Shown here in pieces: positions 23,960-36,445 of a stretch of 64,000 nt of DNA. The DNA lies in NCBI RefSeq assembly GCF_030272615.1, contig NC_081411.1, positions 833,206,136 to 833,270,135 of the forward strand, written 5' to 3'. The translations under genes were made by a program, and so were the position numbers. The first letter of the stretch is position 1. The number at the start of each line of letters is the position of its first letter. This DNA comes from Cryptomeria japonica (Eukaryota; Streptophyta; Pinopsida; Cupressales; Cupressaceae). Under the pieces are notes generated by a model that did no database searches, was not told where the DNA came from, and saw only the letters and a program-made list of their open reading frames with translations.

Positions 23960-25500
23960 CTATTTTACGAGATCAAACATCCACACTTGGGGAGGAATCA
24001 TGCACAAGATGATATAACATAAATTTTTGGAGCAACCAAGTTCAAGTTGTAAGATTAAACATTTCACAAATGAGAATACCCAAGATAAAATATTATCATA
24101 CAAGTAATACCAAATGTATAAATTATTCCTCCATACAAATGCAAGGATGACTATGTTAGAAAGTATGAGCGAATGTTTGACTACCCCTCCAAAAATGAGA
24201 TGCATGAGGCTCACTCATCATAAGTGTGAGGACACGTGTAGATTTCAAATGAGGTGAGATAAAAAATTAAAAGCCTCTTTAAATGAGCTTAAGTGTACTT
24301 GTATATAAGTCAACTAGGTAGGATATTAACTAATTAAATAAAAATGCTTTTTACACTAACACCTCTCCTTAAGTGATGCTTACGGAAAAACATAAAAACT
24401 AAAAAGTGAGTCCTAAATGTTAGATTTGATGAGGTAAACATGTACATTAAAAAATATCTCACAAAAAAACTAAAGAGAAAATCTAGTAGACTAAAAAATT
24501 ATCTTTGAAAAATAGGAACATAAAGTTGAAGAGCTTCTTACGTACATAGAATTTGCAAACATGATCAAAGAAGAACTATAGCTTCTACGAACCCTCCAAC
24601 AAATGCATATTAGGATAAGAGAGGTATAAAACATTGTATGAATGACTTGAAGTAGATTACTCAACTATTAATACATATATTACATAAAGATAAATACACT
24701 ATGTGAAGTTGAAAGTATATATGAAAATACATGATAAAGGAAACACAAAATGAAGTGTACAAATGAGCCTTGCATATAAAACCAATAATCAGGAGATAAG
24801 AAGGTAGGATTGAATGTTTGACTAACCATCCAAAAGTAAGACACATTTATGATATTAGAGACAAGTGTCAGAACATGTGTAGAGTCCATATGAGGTGACA
24901 TAAAAGGTAAAAACTATCTTCAATTGAGATTAAGCATTGTGTAAATAGGTATATTAGGTAAAACTAATATAGGTAAGAATGCATTTCATACTAATAGTGC
25001 TCCTTAAGAGATACTTAGGGAGAAACCTAATTGCTGAAAAATGAATAGTGACGAGTAGGCTTGATGAGGTATTCATATAAAATAAAATAATTTCAAATGA
25101 AGAAAAGTAGAAAAATCTATCAACAATTAATCCTTCCTAAAAGATAAAATGAAAAAGAATAAACTCCAAGTCAATTTTTTTCCCTAAAAGATAGGAACAT
25201 GAAGATGAAGAATAAATCATGAAGCATTTAAAAGATTTAAACACTATTGAATTAGAATTTGGTTTCTATTTAAATAAATGAATCATCTATTGAATGTAGA
25301 TTAGAATAAGAGAGAAATAAAATAGTACATGAGTGACATCAAGTAAACTTCTTAACCTTTAATATATAGATGAAAGAAAGCAATGACATTCTATAAATTG
25401 AATAGTCAATTGGAAGGGGATGTATCTAAGCTAAAGGACAACTAGGGAATGCTCATGAAGAGCATCTAGGACATCCTAGACTATTCTAGAGAATCTATGA

Positions 25501-25954
25501 AGAATATGATCGCTACCATCTAGCTTCTACAATAAAAAAATAGAACGAAGGAGAAACTTTCAAGGAGGGATGCAGAGCCTTCTTCTCATAGTTGCCCCCT
25601 TCAACTTATACACAAAATGATCAAACACTCAGTAGATATTCCCCTTTCCTCCCCTCATTCCCATCCTTTGGATAGTTCCTCTTTCTCACAAGGAGGTGTC
25701 CTTTGAAGAGAATCTTGAGTTCCTACAAAAAGAATGATAGGACATTAAGGGCCCGAAGTCCCTCAACAACATTAAACAATGTATTAATTTTCGGCTACTC
25801 GTTTTTTGTTTTGTTGTTTTAATAGTCTATTCTTTTGGGTATTTTTTCTTAATCTCGCTCCTTGTGAAATTCAAATATTTCATCTTGTTGACTAACTTAA
25901 TGGGACTGGGTCCTTCCTGAGCTAGTCTAATCTAAATACTCTATTAAGTTGAAA
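25501..25954. other. Spacer between duplication units
   Basis: Not shared with the other unit. A T/G-rich stretch at about 25795-25860 (ttttttgttttgttgtttt) could be a non-LTR element tail, but no reading frame supports it. Confidence 0.35.
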
Positions 25955-26150
25955 ATATAGAAGTCAAATTTTATCTTTTAACTTTAGACTAAAAATGGTT
26001 AGACAACAACATTAGCAATCTCTTAAAAAACTAGATGACCTCAAAAGTTACAAAACAACATTATTGTAATCTCTTGAGAAGTTCAAACTACAACCCAACT
26101 TTCATAATACCAAAAATATTTCTACTTCTTAAAATTCATAAAAAAAAGAT
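25955..26150. repeat. D repeat, copy 3
   Basis: Aligns with 16570-16710 and 16825-16990 (agactaaaaatggttagac, ctagatgacct). It marks the left edge of the second duplication unit. Confidence 0.65.
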
Positions 26151-26159
26151 AAAGAAAGA

Positions 26160-28440
26160 GCGAAGATGGAATTCTAGTCTCAAAAGTGTTAAATTTTGAT
26201 ATTTCACACTTAGTTGAGGACCAACATCTAGTGGGAAGGGGTTTAATTTGGCTCCATCTAATAAATTAGAAATATGTGATTGTTGACTTGATTGGGGTCA
26301 ATAAATATGATGACTCTAAATCTTGTTTGGACTCTTGGATTGTGTGAAATTAATCTCATTTAAGGTTTAGGTTAATTGTCAATTTTTACAAACAAACATG
26401 CCATTTCCATACTACTAATTGCATGTGAGACAAACAAGTCATAGTGAAGACATTGAGATGGGAGAAGAGTGCAAGTATGCATTTTCATCCTTTACTTGAT
26501 CTTTAGAAATAATTTCAAGTCTTGCATTTCTACATAACTAGGTGCATTTTATATGTTAAATATGGTGTATATCTGATGGGCTATGTTTCATGGATCCAAG
26601 AGATCCAGGTATATAATATGTTAATGGGCTTCATCTTAGGTAGGTTAATCTTGTTGAATATAAATTGTTGCATGCCCTTACTTTCTATAAATCTATTAAA
26701 TTTGAGGCCTCATAGATTTGTTTGTAGATACAATTGGACATGTTCAAGTTAAGGATCAAGCTATAAATTTCGTCTCTTTATTTTTAGATTCTTGGAAATT
26801 GTATGGAGCACAACATTATTTTAGAAAAGCTAAAAGGAGAAGAATGTGTCCATTCTTATGCATGGATTCTAGTTTCCTTGTCTCACTTCCTTTTCCATAT
26901 AATCTTACCCCTGTAGCATTAGCATCAAGTGAATATTCTATGAGAAAAGAACCATAGTTTTGAGAGCCAAAAATCTGTTCAGCCACTTCTAGCTCAAAGA
27001 AGGAAAATCCTAGTTGAAATCCCTCTTGGGACATTGCAAGAAGTAGGGTCCTCCTTTTGGCAAAAAAATTAGAAGTGTTTCATGAAAAATCAAAATTTGT
27101 TACAATTGGAGTAAAAATTTGAAGCACTTACACATAGAATCTTATGAAAGTTTGTTAATATGAAATGTAGTGTTTTGTGTCTAGTTTTCAAATATGTAAT
27201 ATATTCTAATACCTAGATAAAACTAGTTGATTTTTAATAGTCATGTGCAAAAATCACTTTTTCAAAGTTAATTCTGAGGTCCATAATATGTGCATGCTAA
27301 GAAATTTTTTTTGTAATTCTTTTTGGGAAAAATGTGTATTGTAGTGAATTTTGATGAGGATATTTTTTATTATTTTTTTCCAAATATTTTTTAATTAAAT
27401 TTTTACTGGCCCTAATTACTATTTTTGATAACCCGTAATGTATGGCCAACTAAATTTGAATTAAGATAATCATTAAATATTTTTCCATTGTGTAAAGAAT
27501 GGTGTCTGGATTTGTTGAAATAAATTTTTTTAAAAACTTTAAAAATTAGAAGTTATTGAAAAAAATAAAACCTAGCATTTCAAGTTCATGGATTGATTGT
27601 TTCAAAAATTAATTAATAAATATAAAAAAAGTCAAATCATAGAATCATATCCTTATAATATTGTACGAAGTTAAGCTGGCCATGTTTTCCAAAGATGCAC
27701 CTGTTTAGGAAATTGCTACCATCCCAATTATGGATCTCACAGGAGGCTATTAAACGATGTCACAAATATCAAGGGGAGACACTGGACATGTTCCAAAAAT
27801 CTCCCCCTCAATGTTACTCGAGGGGATTCAAACCTATGGGCCCTCTCTAATACCACTTGTAGGGAGTTAAGCTGGCCATTTTTTGAAAAAGATACCCCTA
27901 TTCAGGAAACTTCTACCATCCCAATTAAGGATCTCATATGAGGTTGTTAAACCATGACTCAAATCTCGAGGGGAGATGGATTTTTTCTTATAGAAGATAA
28001 AATTCTAATCTTTAAAGTATAGATTTATAACACGGATATCTAGTGCATGAATATTTTTCATAATTTTTTGTTGCATATATTTTTAATTAATTTCTGAAGT
28101 CAATTTAATTATAATTTAGACATAGGTGTACATGTCAAATGGCATAATTTTTTTTTATGCATTTGAATTAATTAATTTATTAATTATTAAAAATATGGAT
28201 ATTAAGACCTACCGAATGAATATTTTTAGATTTTTTTTCTTTATTTTCCTATTTTTATGCACGTTTCAACAATGACCTTAATGTTTAATGGAAAACCTAC
28301 CCAACAACATCCTTACAACTTATTACCCAACCCTCTAGTTTGAATTGAGAATATCACCTTGTGCCCTCTCCCATCTCAACATCTCTCTTCCCTTCAAATA
28401 AATATATTCAAAATTATACATTTTGGAAATCTGTAATGAG
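26160..28440. repeat. C repeat, copy 2 (longest)
   Basis: 26190-26530 corresponds to one unit of the 315-bp array, 26540-27650 to C copy 1, and 26685-28440 to C copy 3 (60590-62380). The stretch at 28270-28325 (accttaatgtttaatgg) is nearly identical in copy 3 at about 62198. Contains the TRIM-like element at 27662-27978. No protein motif; the 79-codon frame at 26718-26957 is chance. Confidence 0.8.
27662..27978 (-). mobile_element. TRIM-like miniature LTR element, copy in C2
   Basis: Two direct repeats of about 120 bp (27662-27781, starting TGTACGAAGTTAAGCTGGCC and ending GGGGAGACA; 27858-27978) flank a 76-bp core. On the minus strand the core carries a PBS-like AGTGGTATTAGAGAGG next to the second repeat. 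Short LTRs, a tRNA-Met PBS, no coding sequence and about 317 bp in total fit a terminal-repeat retrotransposon in miniature. No clean target duplication was found, which lowers confidence. Confidence 0.6.
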
Positions 28441-28799
28441 GGCTTCATACCCAACTTTTCTAGCTATACTATTTACTTTGCTAAGAGTTTGATATAAACT
28501 TGAAAAGCTCAATATTAATGAGGTTGTTAGGGAAAGTTGGTCACCAATAGAAAAAAGAGGAAAATGTTTTTTCTTTACAAAAATATAATCTATACAATAT
28601 TATGAATTTTACAATAAAATATATAATGTATATGAATATAATTTACTATTTATTTATCTTAAAATAAATAATAAAATTTATATTTATCAAATTGATAAAA
28701 TTGAACATATATGATGGTCTTTCTCCTACTACTTAAATACAATAAAAAATAATAATACCACCAACACAAAAACATAAACCAATTTTAAAGCTAATATTA
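28441..28799. other. AT-rich spacer before GLO unit 2
   Basis: No open frame or repeat recognised; it separates C copy 2 from the start of homology with 20790. Confidence 0.4.
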
Positions 28800-31700
28800 T
28801 GAATGCCATCAAGTTTTTAGCAAATCTTATATGTGGTTGAACTATACTTGAATTCTGTCGTTAATAATGATTTAATCGCACTCACACTTGAGTACTTATG
28901 TGTATCCAGCATCTAAAATTTACTATTGACTGTATTTAATAATTAGTTGGGAAAAAAAATTTCTTTTGTATTTTAATTTTTAATTATTTAAAAAACATAA
29001 TCAAATGATAAATCTGAGTGTTGATAAATCTGAGTGTTGGATAGACAATGGCCTGGATGTGTGGTAGACATTAAAAGACAAAAAAGGAAAATACCTAAGC
29101 ATAGCAGCCCTGCGCCACGTACTGAAAAAAAGGCGGGCGGTGTTGTAAGTGCTTCTCCCACTATTTCCCTGTTTTCAGACTCCACTTGATAACACCGCCC
29201 GATCATCATCAACAGCAATCGACATGGAGAGTCTTTTTCCGTCGTTGGAAGAAGACCTGGTGGTGGTGGTGGCGGTGGCGGCGGGTAGCCGCAACAAGCA
29301 GAGATGCGGGTGGTCACGCGGTGGTCGCACTCTATTCCCAAATTGGTCTGCGCGGGCGGAGAAGAGGGGCTAATCATAAGGACCCAGGAGCTGAAACGCG
29401 TGGTTAGCGTAGACGAGGAGTCCATGAGAATGAGCGTGGAAAGCGGAGCGGCTTTGGGGGATATAATAAGCGCAGCCGCTGAATATAAGCTGGCGCTTCC
29501 ACAGACTCCGTATTGGAAGGGGTTTACAGTAGGGGGGATCCTGTGTACGGGGGCACATGGAAGCTCAGTCTTTGGGAAGGGAAGTGCTGTTCACGAGTAC
29601 GTTGTGGGGATGAGATTGGTGGTCCCCCTGAGAGGAGGGAATGCAAGTGTCATGACCCTCAATTCCTCCCATGCCGATCTCGATGCTGCCAAGCTTTCTC
29701 TTGGCCTTCTCGGAGTCATTTCTCAGGTACATTTGAAGCCGTCTGAATTAGGTGAATCAAGGAATATATTTTAACTTTAATGGTTAGGTCGTTACAGTTT
29801 TAATTGTTTTGACTTTGAGCCACTCTCAATATACAGAGAATACTTAATCAATTATTAATTTAACTTTTTCATATAAAAAGTTCTTACTGTATTATGTGAT
29901 ATTTGTATTTCTTTAACATTTTAAGATTAATTATATAGAGAAGCCCACTAAAAGTAGTTATCATCTTTAATTTTGACGTTCTACGATATAGTGATTTCCT
30001 TAATATTTTTTAAATTTATCGGCCTTTTGCAGAGGTTTAATTTTTTTGACATCGCTAAGACAACATATAACTTTTGGTGGATTTGACAAGTACAGGTAAC
30101 ACTACAGTTGCAGCCAATGTTCAAGAGGTCTATCACAAACGTTAAAGAGGATGAGACAGATTTAGAACAGAGCATAGTGGAATTTGGAAGAACACACGAA
30201 TTTGGAGACGTGACATGGTATCCCGGACAGCGTAAGGTTGTTTACAGAATAGATGGCAGAGTTCCTGTAAACCAATCTGGAGATGGAGTCAACGACTTTA
30301 TTGGCTTTCGCCAAACCTTAACTCCAGGCTTGGCCATCACCCGTTCAGCAGGTAATTAAATCCTGCAACCTGTTTGTATACATTATGTAATCAACAACTA
30401 TTTTTTCATTGAACATCCAAGTTTATATTAGCTAGGTTTATGAAATAAAATCTTCCTCGTTGTTGAAATATTTCAGAAGAGTTACAGGAATCTACAAAGG
30501 ATGCCAAGGGAAAATGCATGACGGCCAGGCTTCAGGTAGGGGCTCTGCAGAGTATTGTTTCAGGCTTCAAGATCAACGATTTAGGGTTTTACAAATATCC
30601 CATTGTAGGCTACCATAACAAGCTGCAGGCAGCCGGGTCATGTCTCAATTCCAAAGAAGATTTGCTACTCACGGCTTGTCCATGGGATCCTCGCATCAAG
30701 GCAGAATTCTTCCACCAAACTACAATGAAAATCGGCATGACCAAGATTTCAGACTTTATTACAGACATTAAAAAGCTGAGAGACCTGAATCCCTCTGGTT
30801 TGTGTGGGGTGGAGCTCTACAATGGAATTGTCATGCGTTTTGTGAAGGCCTCCAGTGCTTATTTGGAAGCAAATGAGCTAAGGACCCCATGGTTCCTAGA
30901 CTCAACGAGGACATGCTTGAAGAGATTGAGAAGATGGGTTTGTTTAAATATGGAGGCACTCCCCACTGGGGTAAGAACCGCAACATTGCATTTCAGGGAG
31001 TATTTAACAAGTATAAGAAAGGTGGGGACTTTTTGAAAGCTGTGAAAAAGTATGACCCTGATGGATTGTTTTCCAATGAGTGGACAGATGGAGTGATGTG
31101 AAGAGGAAAGGAAGAGGTAGTTATGGACAAGGACGGTTGTGCTTTGGAAGGTCTGTGTTTATGTGCAGAGGACAGGCACTGTGCTCCTCTCAAAGGTTAT
31201 TTTTGTAGGGCAGGAAGAGTGTACATCGATGCTAGAGTTTGTAGATATGAAGGATAGAATAGTGCATCTAATTGCATGCATGTATTAGATCGACAATGTT
31301 AATTTTGTGAGTTTTATGTAGGCAGCAAAAATATGTGGGACAAATAATGTTAGTTTTGAGAGATTTATAAATGTGCAAATCTCCATATCGAACTTACTAA
31401 AAACTATCTTCATTTTTTTTTAAAATCTGCATCCTAGATTTTCTTGCCTTGGCTACATCCTAAAAACAAGAGCACTACAACAAAACTTTACTTAAAAAGA
31501 TTTAATAGAAATAAGCAATACCCCTCACATGAATCTAACAAGTTTGTCATGATATTTTCATATTTAATTCTATGAGATGAGTGTCATAAAATATTTAGTC
31601 TACATGATCTTTTAGCAATCTTATAGGATAATAGCATAAAGAGAGATTAATAATGAAATATCAGAATTAAGCAATCACATAATATTATTAAATATTAATA

Positions 31701-33380
31701 TATCTTTTGGAGCCATTTTTACAAAAACCAACCTTGTAAGTCTTTGAACTAAAGTATTATGGTATACAATTGCAATGTCCAAGCAATTTTGCGAGATCAA
31801 ACATCCACACTTGGGGAGGAATCACGCACAAGATGATATAACATAAATTGCTGGAGCAACCAAGTTCAAGTTGCAAGATTAAACATTTCACAAATGAGAA
31901 TACCCAAGATAAAATATTATCATACAAGTAATACGAAATGTATAAATGATTCCTACATACAAATGCAAGGATGACTATGTTAGAAAGTATGAGCGAATGT
32001 TTGACTACCCCTCAAAAAATGAGATGCATGAGGCTCACTCAGGATAAGTGTGAGGACACGTGTAGATTTCAAATGAGGTGAGATAAAAGATTAAAAGCCT
32101 CTTTAAACAAGCTTAAATGTACTTGTGAATAAGTCAAGTAGGTAGGATATTAACTAATTAAATAAAAATGCTTTTTACACTAACACCTCTCCTTAAGTGA
32201 TGCTTATGGAAAAACATAAAAACTAAAAACATTGTCCTAAATGTTAGATTTGTTGAGGTACTCATGTACATTAAAAAATATCTCACAAACAAACTAAAGA
32301 GAAAATCTAGTAGAATAAAAAAATTTCTATAAAAAAGAGAATTAAAAGGAATAAATATCTTTAAAAACTATCTTTGAAAGATAGGAACATAAAGTTGAAG
32401 AGCTTCTTGGGTACATAGAATTTGCAAACATGATCAAAGAAGAACTAAAGCTTCTACGAACCCTCCAAAAATTGCATATTAGGATAACAGAGGTATAAAA
32501 CATTGTATGAATGACTTAAAGTACATTACTCAACTACTAATACATATATTACATAAAGATAAATATACTATGTGAAGTTGAAAGTATATATGAAAATACA
32601 TGATAAGGGAAACACAAAATGAAGTGTACAAATGAGCCTTGCATATAAAACCAATAATGAGGAGGTAAGAAGGTAGGATTGAATGTTTGACTACCCCTCC
32701 AAAAGTAAGACACATTTAGGATATTAGAGACAAGTGTCAGAAAATGTGTAGAGTCCATATCAGGTGACATAAAAGGTAAAAGCTATCTTCATGTGAGATT
32801 AAGTATTGTGTAAATAGGTATATTAGGTAAAACTAATATAGGTAAGAATGCATTTCATACTAATAGTGCTCCTTAAGAGATACTTAGGGCGAAACCTAAT
32901 TGATAAAAAATGAATAGTGACAAGTAGGCTTGATGAGGTATTCATATAAAATAAAATTATCTCATAAATGAAGAAAAGTCTAGAAATATCTATCAATAAC
33001 TAATCCTTTCTAAAAGATAAAATGAAAAAAGATTAAACCCCTTCAATTTTTTTTCCCTAAAAGATATGAACATGAAAATGTAGAATAAATCATGAAGCAT
33101 TTAAAAGATTTAAACACTATTTAATTAGAATTGGGTTCTATTTCAATAAATGAATCTTCTAGTGAATGTAGATTAGAATAAGAGAGAAATAAAATAGTGC
33201 ATGCATCACATCAATTAAACTTCTTAACCTTTAATAAATAGATGAAATAAATCAATAACATTTTGTAAACTGAATAGTCAATTGGAAGGGGATGTATCTA
33301 AGCTAAAGGACAACTAGGGGACGCTCATGAAGAGCATCTAGGACATCCTAGATTATTGTAGAGAATCTATGAAGACACGA
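28800..33380. repeat. Segmental duplication, GLO unit 2
   Basis: Partner of 20790-25500. The conserved leader acctaagcatagcagccc (about 29093) matches 21000 upstream of GLO1. The downstream part (31260-33370) keeps the two diverged Copia-like remnants. The ends share the gagcatctaggacatcctag motif (33337). Confidence 0.88.
29224..31257 (+). pseudogene. L-gulonolactone oxidase-like pseudogene
   Basis: Second copy of the GLO gene with exon-like blocks at about 29224-29726, 30096-30351 and 30477-31257 and both introns conserved. It has several lesions. The signal peptide and the N-terminal part of exon 1 are deleted (copy 1 positions about 21117-21366 have almost no counterpart). One base is missing at about 29300 (cagaagatg became cagagatg). 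A 34-base deletion after 30877 shifts frame. TGA at 31099-31101 replaces a GGA codon. The 141-codon piece from the internal ATG at 29304 keeps [10 protein letters not shown] and GAHGSS, but a full enzyme cannot be made. Exon 2 and much of exon 3 remain very similar to GLO1, so loss is fairly recent. Confidence 0.9.
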
Positions 33381-33770
33381 AAATACCTTTCTCAAAATAT
33401 AAAATAGAAATAATTATATTACAAAAAAATATGAATACAATATTTATAATAATTAGAAAATAATAAGATGGCCTTGCTACAAAGGGAAGGATAAAATTTT
33501 AGAATAAATCTTAAGACTTGAATAACGATATCATATTATATGGTACATGAATATGTCAATGATACCATCTTCCTAGAGCATAAGGACTATGCATTGATGT
33601 AGGCAGTTGAATCTAGTGTTTTGTGAATACCACAAGTTCCATATAAAGTTAGTGAGGAACAAATCAACACCTATGTGAAAACATTTAGGAACAAAAGCTA
33701 CAAAATACCCGAATACATAGAAGTTCACCATATATAGGTAGTTCATGGATAACTTAAGCATGCTAATGTA
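33381..33770. other. AT-rich flank of the Penelope insertion
   Basis: No gene recognised. Ends with the 12-bp target duplication catgctaatgta (33759-33770). Confidence 0.5.
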
Positions 33771-33842
33771 AGCTATGAGATTTCCACAATCCATTTTGCA
33801 TTTCTAGTGTATTTTTTTCTGGATTCGATTGTGTGTATATTT

Positions 33843-33891
33843 TTCCATCAACGTTTCGAATCACACTCCGTGATTCATCATCAGGATGAAA
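33843..33891 (-). ncRNA. Hammerhead-ribozyme-like motif, left arm
   Basis: Mirror image of 36446-36494 in the left arm of the palindrome, with the same core (CTGATGA ... GAAACGTT) on the minus strand. See the right-arm entry for the helices. Confidence 0.6.
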
Positions 33892-34384
33892 AGAATTCCC
33901 AAGACATGAAAGATGTTGAGTTGCAGATTTGAGGCAAAATATAAAGAGGAGAGGGGTGGGGGAAGGCACGCGAAACAAGGAGAGAGGAAAGAGAAAAGGA
34001 AAAGACCACTGGAAGGATGGGAGACCTAAAAAACTCCAAGGGATAAACCACCCACAGAAAAGAAAAAAGGAAAGCCAAGCACCACCTTCATAACCACTAA
34101 AAAACAAAGAAGAAAAAAAGAATATGGGACAAAAATTAAAAACTAAAAGAATAAATAAAAGACTATAAATACAAAATGGAATATACGCAAAGGCATAAAC
34201 CAAAAGATAAAAACCCAGAAACAAATAAGAAAAGAGATATTTACAATTCCAAAAGATATGAGCATATAAAAATAAACACAAGCTGAGGTCTAAAAGCAAA
34301 TATAAACTAGAAAATAAACAAATAGGTAAATAGACCAAAGGGGGAGAGGGAGACACACAAATGAAGAAGAAAGAGGGGGAGAAG

Positions 34385-35140
34385 TCAAGGAGGGGGGCGG
34401 GGATGACGCTGGAGGGCAAGAAGAAGAGGGTGCCATGAGATGCTAAGGTTTAACCCATCGTCTCGATTAAGATTGGATGGGTGCTGAATGATGGCAATGG
34501 CCTCTTTAACTTTCCTCTTGAAAAAGTTGTTCTCCCTACACAATACCTGAGTGTCCTCCAAACAGATATGATGTTTGGTAGTTGATGAATGCTCAGCTAA
34601 GGCTGATTTGAGGGCACGTTCATGCTTAATGTCGGCACTATGCTCTTTAATTCGAGTCATGAACGAACGACCTGTTTCTCCAATGTATGGAGTTCCACAG
34701 GAGCATACAATCTTGTATACACCTGACTCTGAAAAGGCATCCCTAGTGTCCTTAAGCGGTGGGGCATGCCTCTTGATGGTGGAAACAGGTTTGAAGGCAC
34801 AACGAAGACCTTTTTTCCCAAGGATTTTTGAGATTTTGTGAGAAATGCCTTCAACATAAGGGAGAGAGACATACGTGGCCTGAGATGGAGAGGGCACGGG
34901 ATTCGAGATGGAAAGGAAATGAGATTTGGCTTGGAGGAAGGCCCTGGTGATCTGCTTGTTCGAGTAGCCATTCCAAAGGAAGACTTGACGAAGATGGGAG
35001 AGTTCTTGGTCTAAGTTATCCTTATCACAAATCCGGTGGGCTCTTAAAGCCAAGGTTTTGAGGATCCCAACTTTCTGGCTCTGGTGGTGATGAGAAGACA
35101 AATGAAGATATAAGTCAGTGTGGGTAGTTTTGCGAAACAC
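34385..35140 (-). pseudogene. Penelope-like RT C-terminus and GIY-YIG endonuclease, left copy
   Basis: Open 251-codon frame lacking the RT catalytic core. The N-terminal part (HTDLYLHLSSHHH, RAHRICDKDNL, WNGYSNKQITRAF) matches the RT thumb/linker of Penelope-like elements. The C-terminal half is a GIY-YIG nuclease: GVYKIVCSCGTPYIGETGRS supplies both tyrosines and the arginine that follows, and RIKEH and an NFFKRKVKEAI helix (conserved glutamate) come next. In the full element the nuclease nicks the target for primed reverse transcription. With no RT core the copy is not autonomous, although the nuclease domain is uninterrupted. Confidence 0.9.
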
Positions 35141-35208
35141 CTGACGACCAAGGGATCCATCAGGTTTAAAAGCCTGACGGATCCCTTGGTCGTCAGGTGT
35201 TTCGCAAA

Positions 35209-35952
35209 ACTACCCACACTGACTTATATCTTCATTCGTCTTCTCATCACCACCAGAGCCAGAAAGTTGGGATCCTCAAAGCCTTGGCTTTAAGAGCCCA
35301 CCGGATTTGTGATAAGGATAACTTAGACCAATAACTCTCCCATCTTCGTCAAGTCTTCCTTTGGAATGGCTACTCGAACAAGCAGATCACCAGGGCCTTC
35401 CTCCAAGCCAAATCTCATTTCCTTTCCATCTCGAATCCCGTGCCCTCTCCATCTCAGGCCACGTATGTCTCTCTCCCTTATGTTGAAGGCATTTCTCACA
35501 AAATCTCAAAAATCCTTGGGAAAAAAGGTCTCCGTTGTGCCTTCAAACCTGTTTCCACCATCAAGAGGCATGCCCCACCGCTTAAGGACACTAGGGATGC
35601 CTTTTCAGAGTTAGGTGTATACAAGATTGTATGCTCCTGTGGAACTCCATACATTGGAGAAACAGGTCGTTCGTTCATGACTCGAATTAAAGAGCATAGT
35701 GCCGACATTAAGCATGAACGTGCCCTCAAATCAGCCTTAGCTGAGCATTCATCAACTACCAAACATCATATCTGTTTGGAGGACACTCAGGTATTGTGTA
35801 GGGAGAACAACTTTTTCAAGAGGAAAGTTAAAGAGGCCATTGCCATCATTCAACACCCATCCAATCTTAATCGAGACGATGGGTTAAACCTTAGCATCTC
35901 ATGGCACCCTCTTCTTCTTGCCCTCCAGCGTCATCCCCACCCCCCTCCTTGA
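35209..35952 (+). pseudogene. Penelope-like RT C-terminus and GIY-YIG endonuclease, right copy
   Basis: Mirror copy of 34385-35140. A G-to-T change relative to the left arm turns a GAA codon into TAA near 35331, ending the frame before the endonuclease; an open stretch from 35440 retains the complete GIY-YIG domain (GTPYIGETGRS). The few other differences between arms are mostly transitions. Same family role as the left copy. Confidence 0.87.
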
Positions 35953-36445
35953 CTTCTCCCCCTCTTTCTTCTTCATTTGTGCGTCTCCCTCTCCCCCTTT
36001 GGTCTATTTACCTATTTGTTTATTTTCTAGTTTATATTTGCTTTTAGACATCAGCTTGTGTTTATTTTTATATGCTCATATCTTTTGGAATTGTAAATAT
36101 CTCTTTTCTTATTTGTTTCTGGGTTTTTGTCTTTTGGTTTATGCCTTTGCGTATATTCCGTTTTGTATTTATAGTCTTTTATTTATTCTTTTAGTTTTTA
36201 ATTTTTGTCCCATATTCTTTTTTTCTTCTTTGTTTTTTAGTGGTTATGAAGGTGGTGCTTGGCTTTCCTTTTTTCTTTTCTGTGGGTGGTTTATCCCTTG
36301 GAGTTTTTTAGGTTTCCCATCCTTCCAGTGGTCTTTTCCTTTTCTCTTTCCTCTCTCCTTGTTTCACGTGCCTTCCCCCACCCCTCTCCTCTTTATATTT
36401 TGCCTCAAATCTGCAACTCAACATCTTTCATGTCTTGGGAATTCT

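Larger units (their letters stand above)
20790..25500. repeat. Segmental duplication, GLO unit 1
   Basis: Aligns with 28800-33380 over the upstream leader, GLO exons and introns, and about 2 kb downstream, ending at a shared motif (gagcatctaggacatcctag, about 25458). Introns and non-coding flanks align, so the second copy arose by DNA duplication and not retroposition. Within it, 23960-24600 and 24620-25250 are themselves diverged copies of one another and of 39420-39700, an apparent Copia 3' internal remnant with the cttaag-G-run motif. Confidence 0.88.

Noticed and set aside
25795-25860. Non-LTR (LINE) 3' tail
   Set aside because: T/G-rich only; no endonuclease or RT residues nearby and no poly-A with target duplication.
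27840-27867. tRNA gene or SINE head suggested by gattcaaacc and tggtattagag
   Set aside because: The words fit a PBS and flank of a miniature LTR element; no cloverleaf can be drawn.
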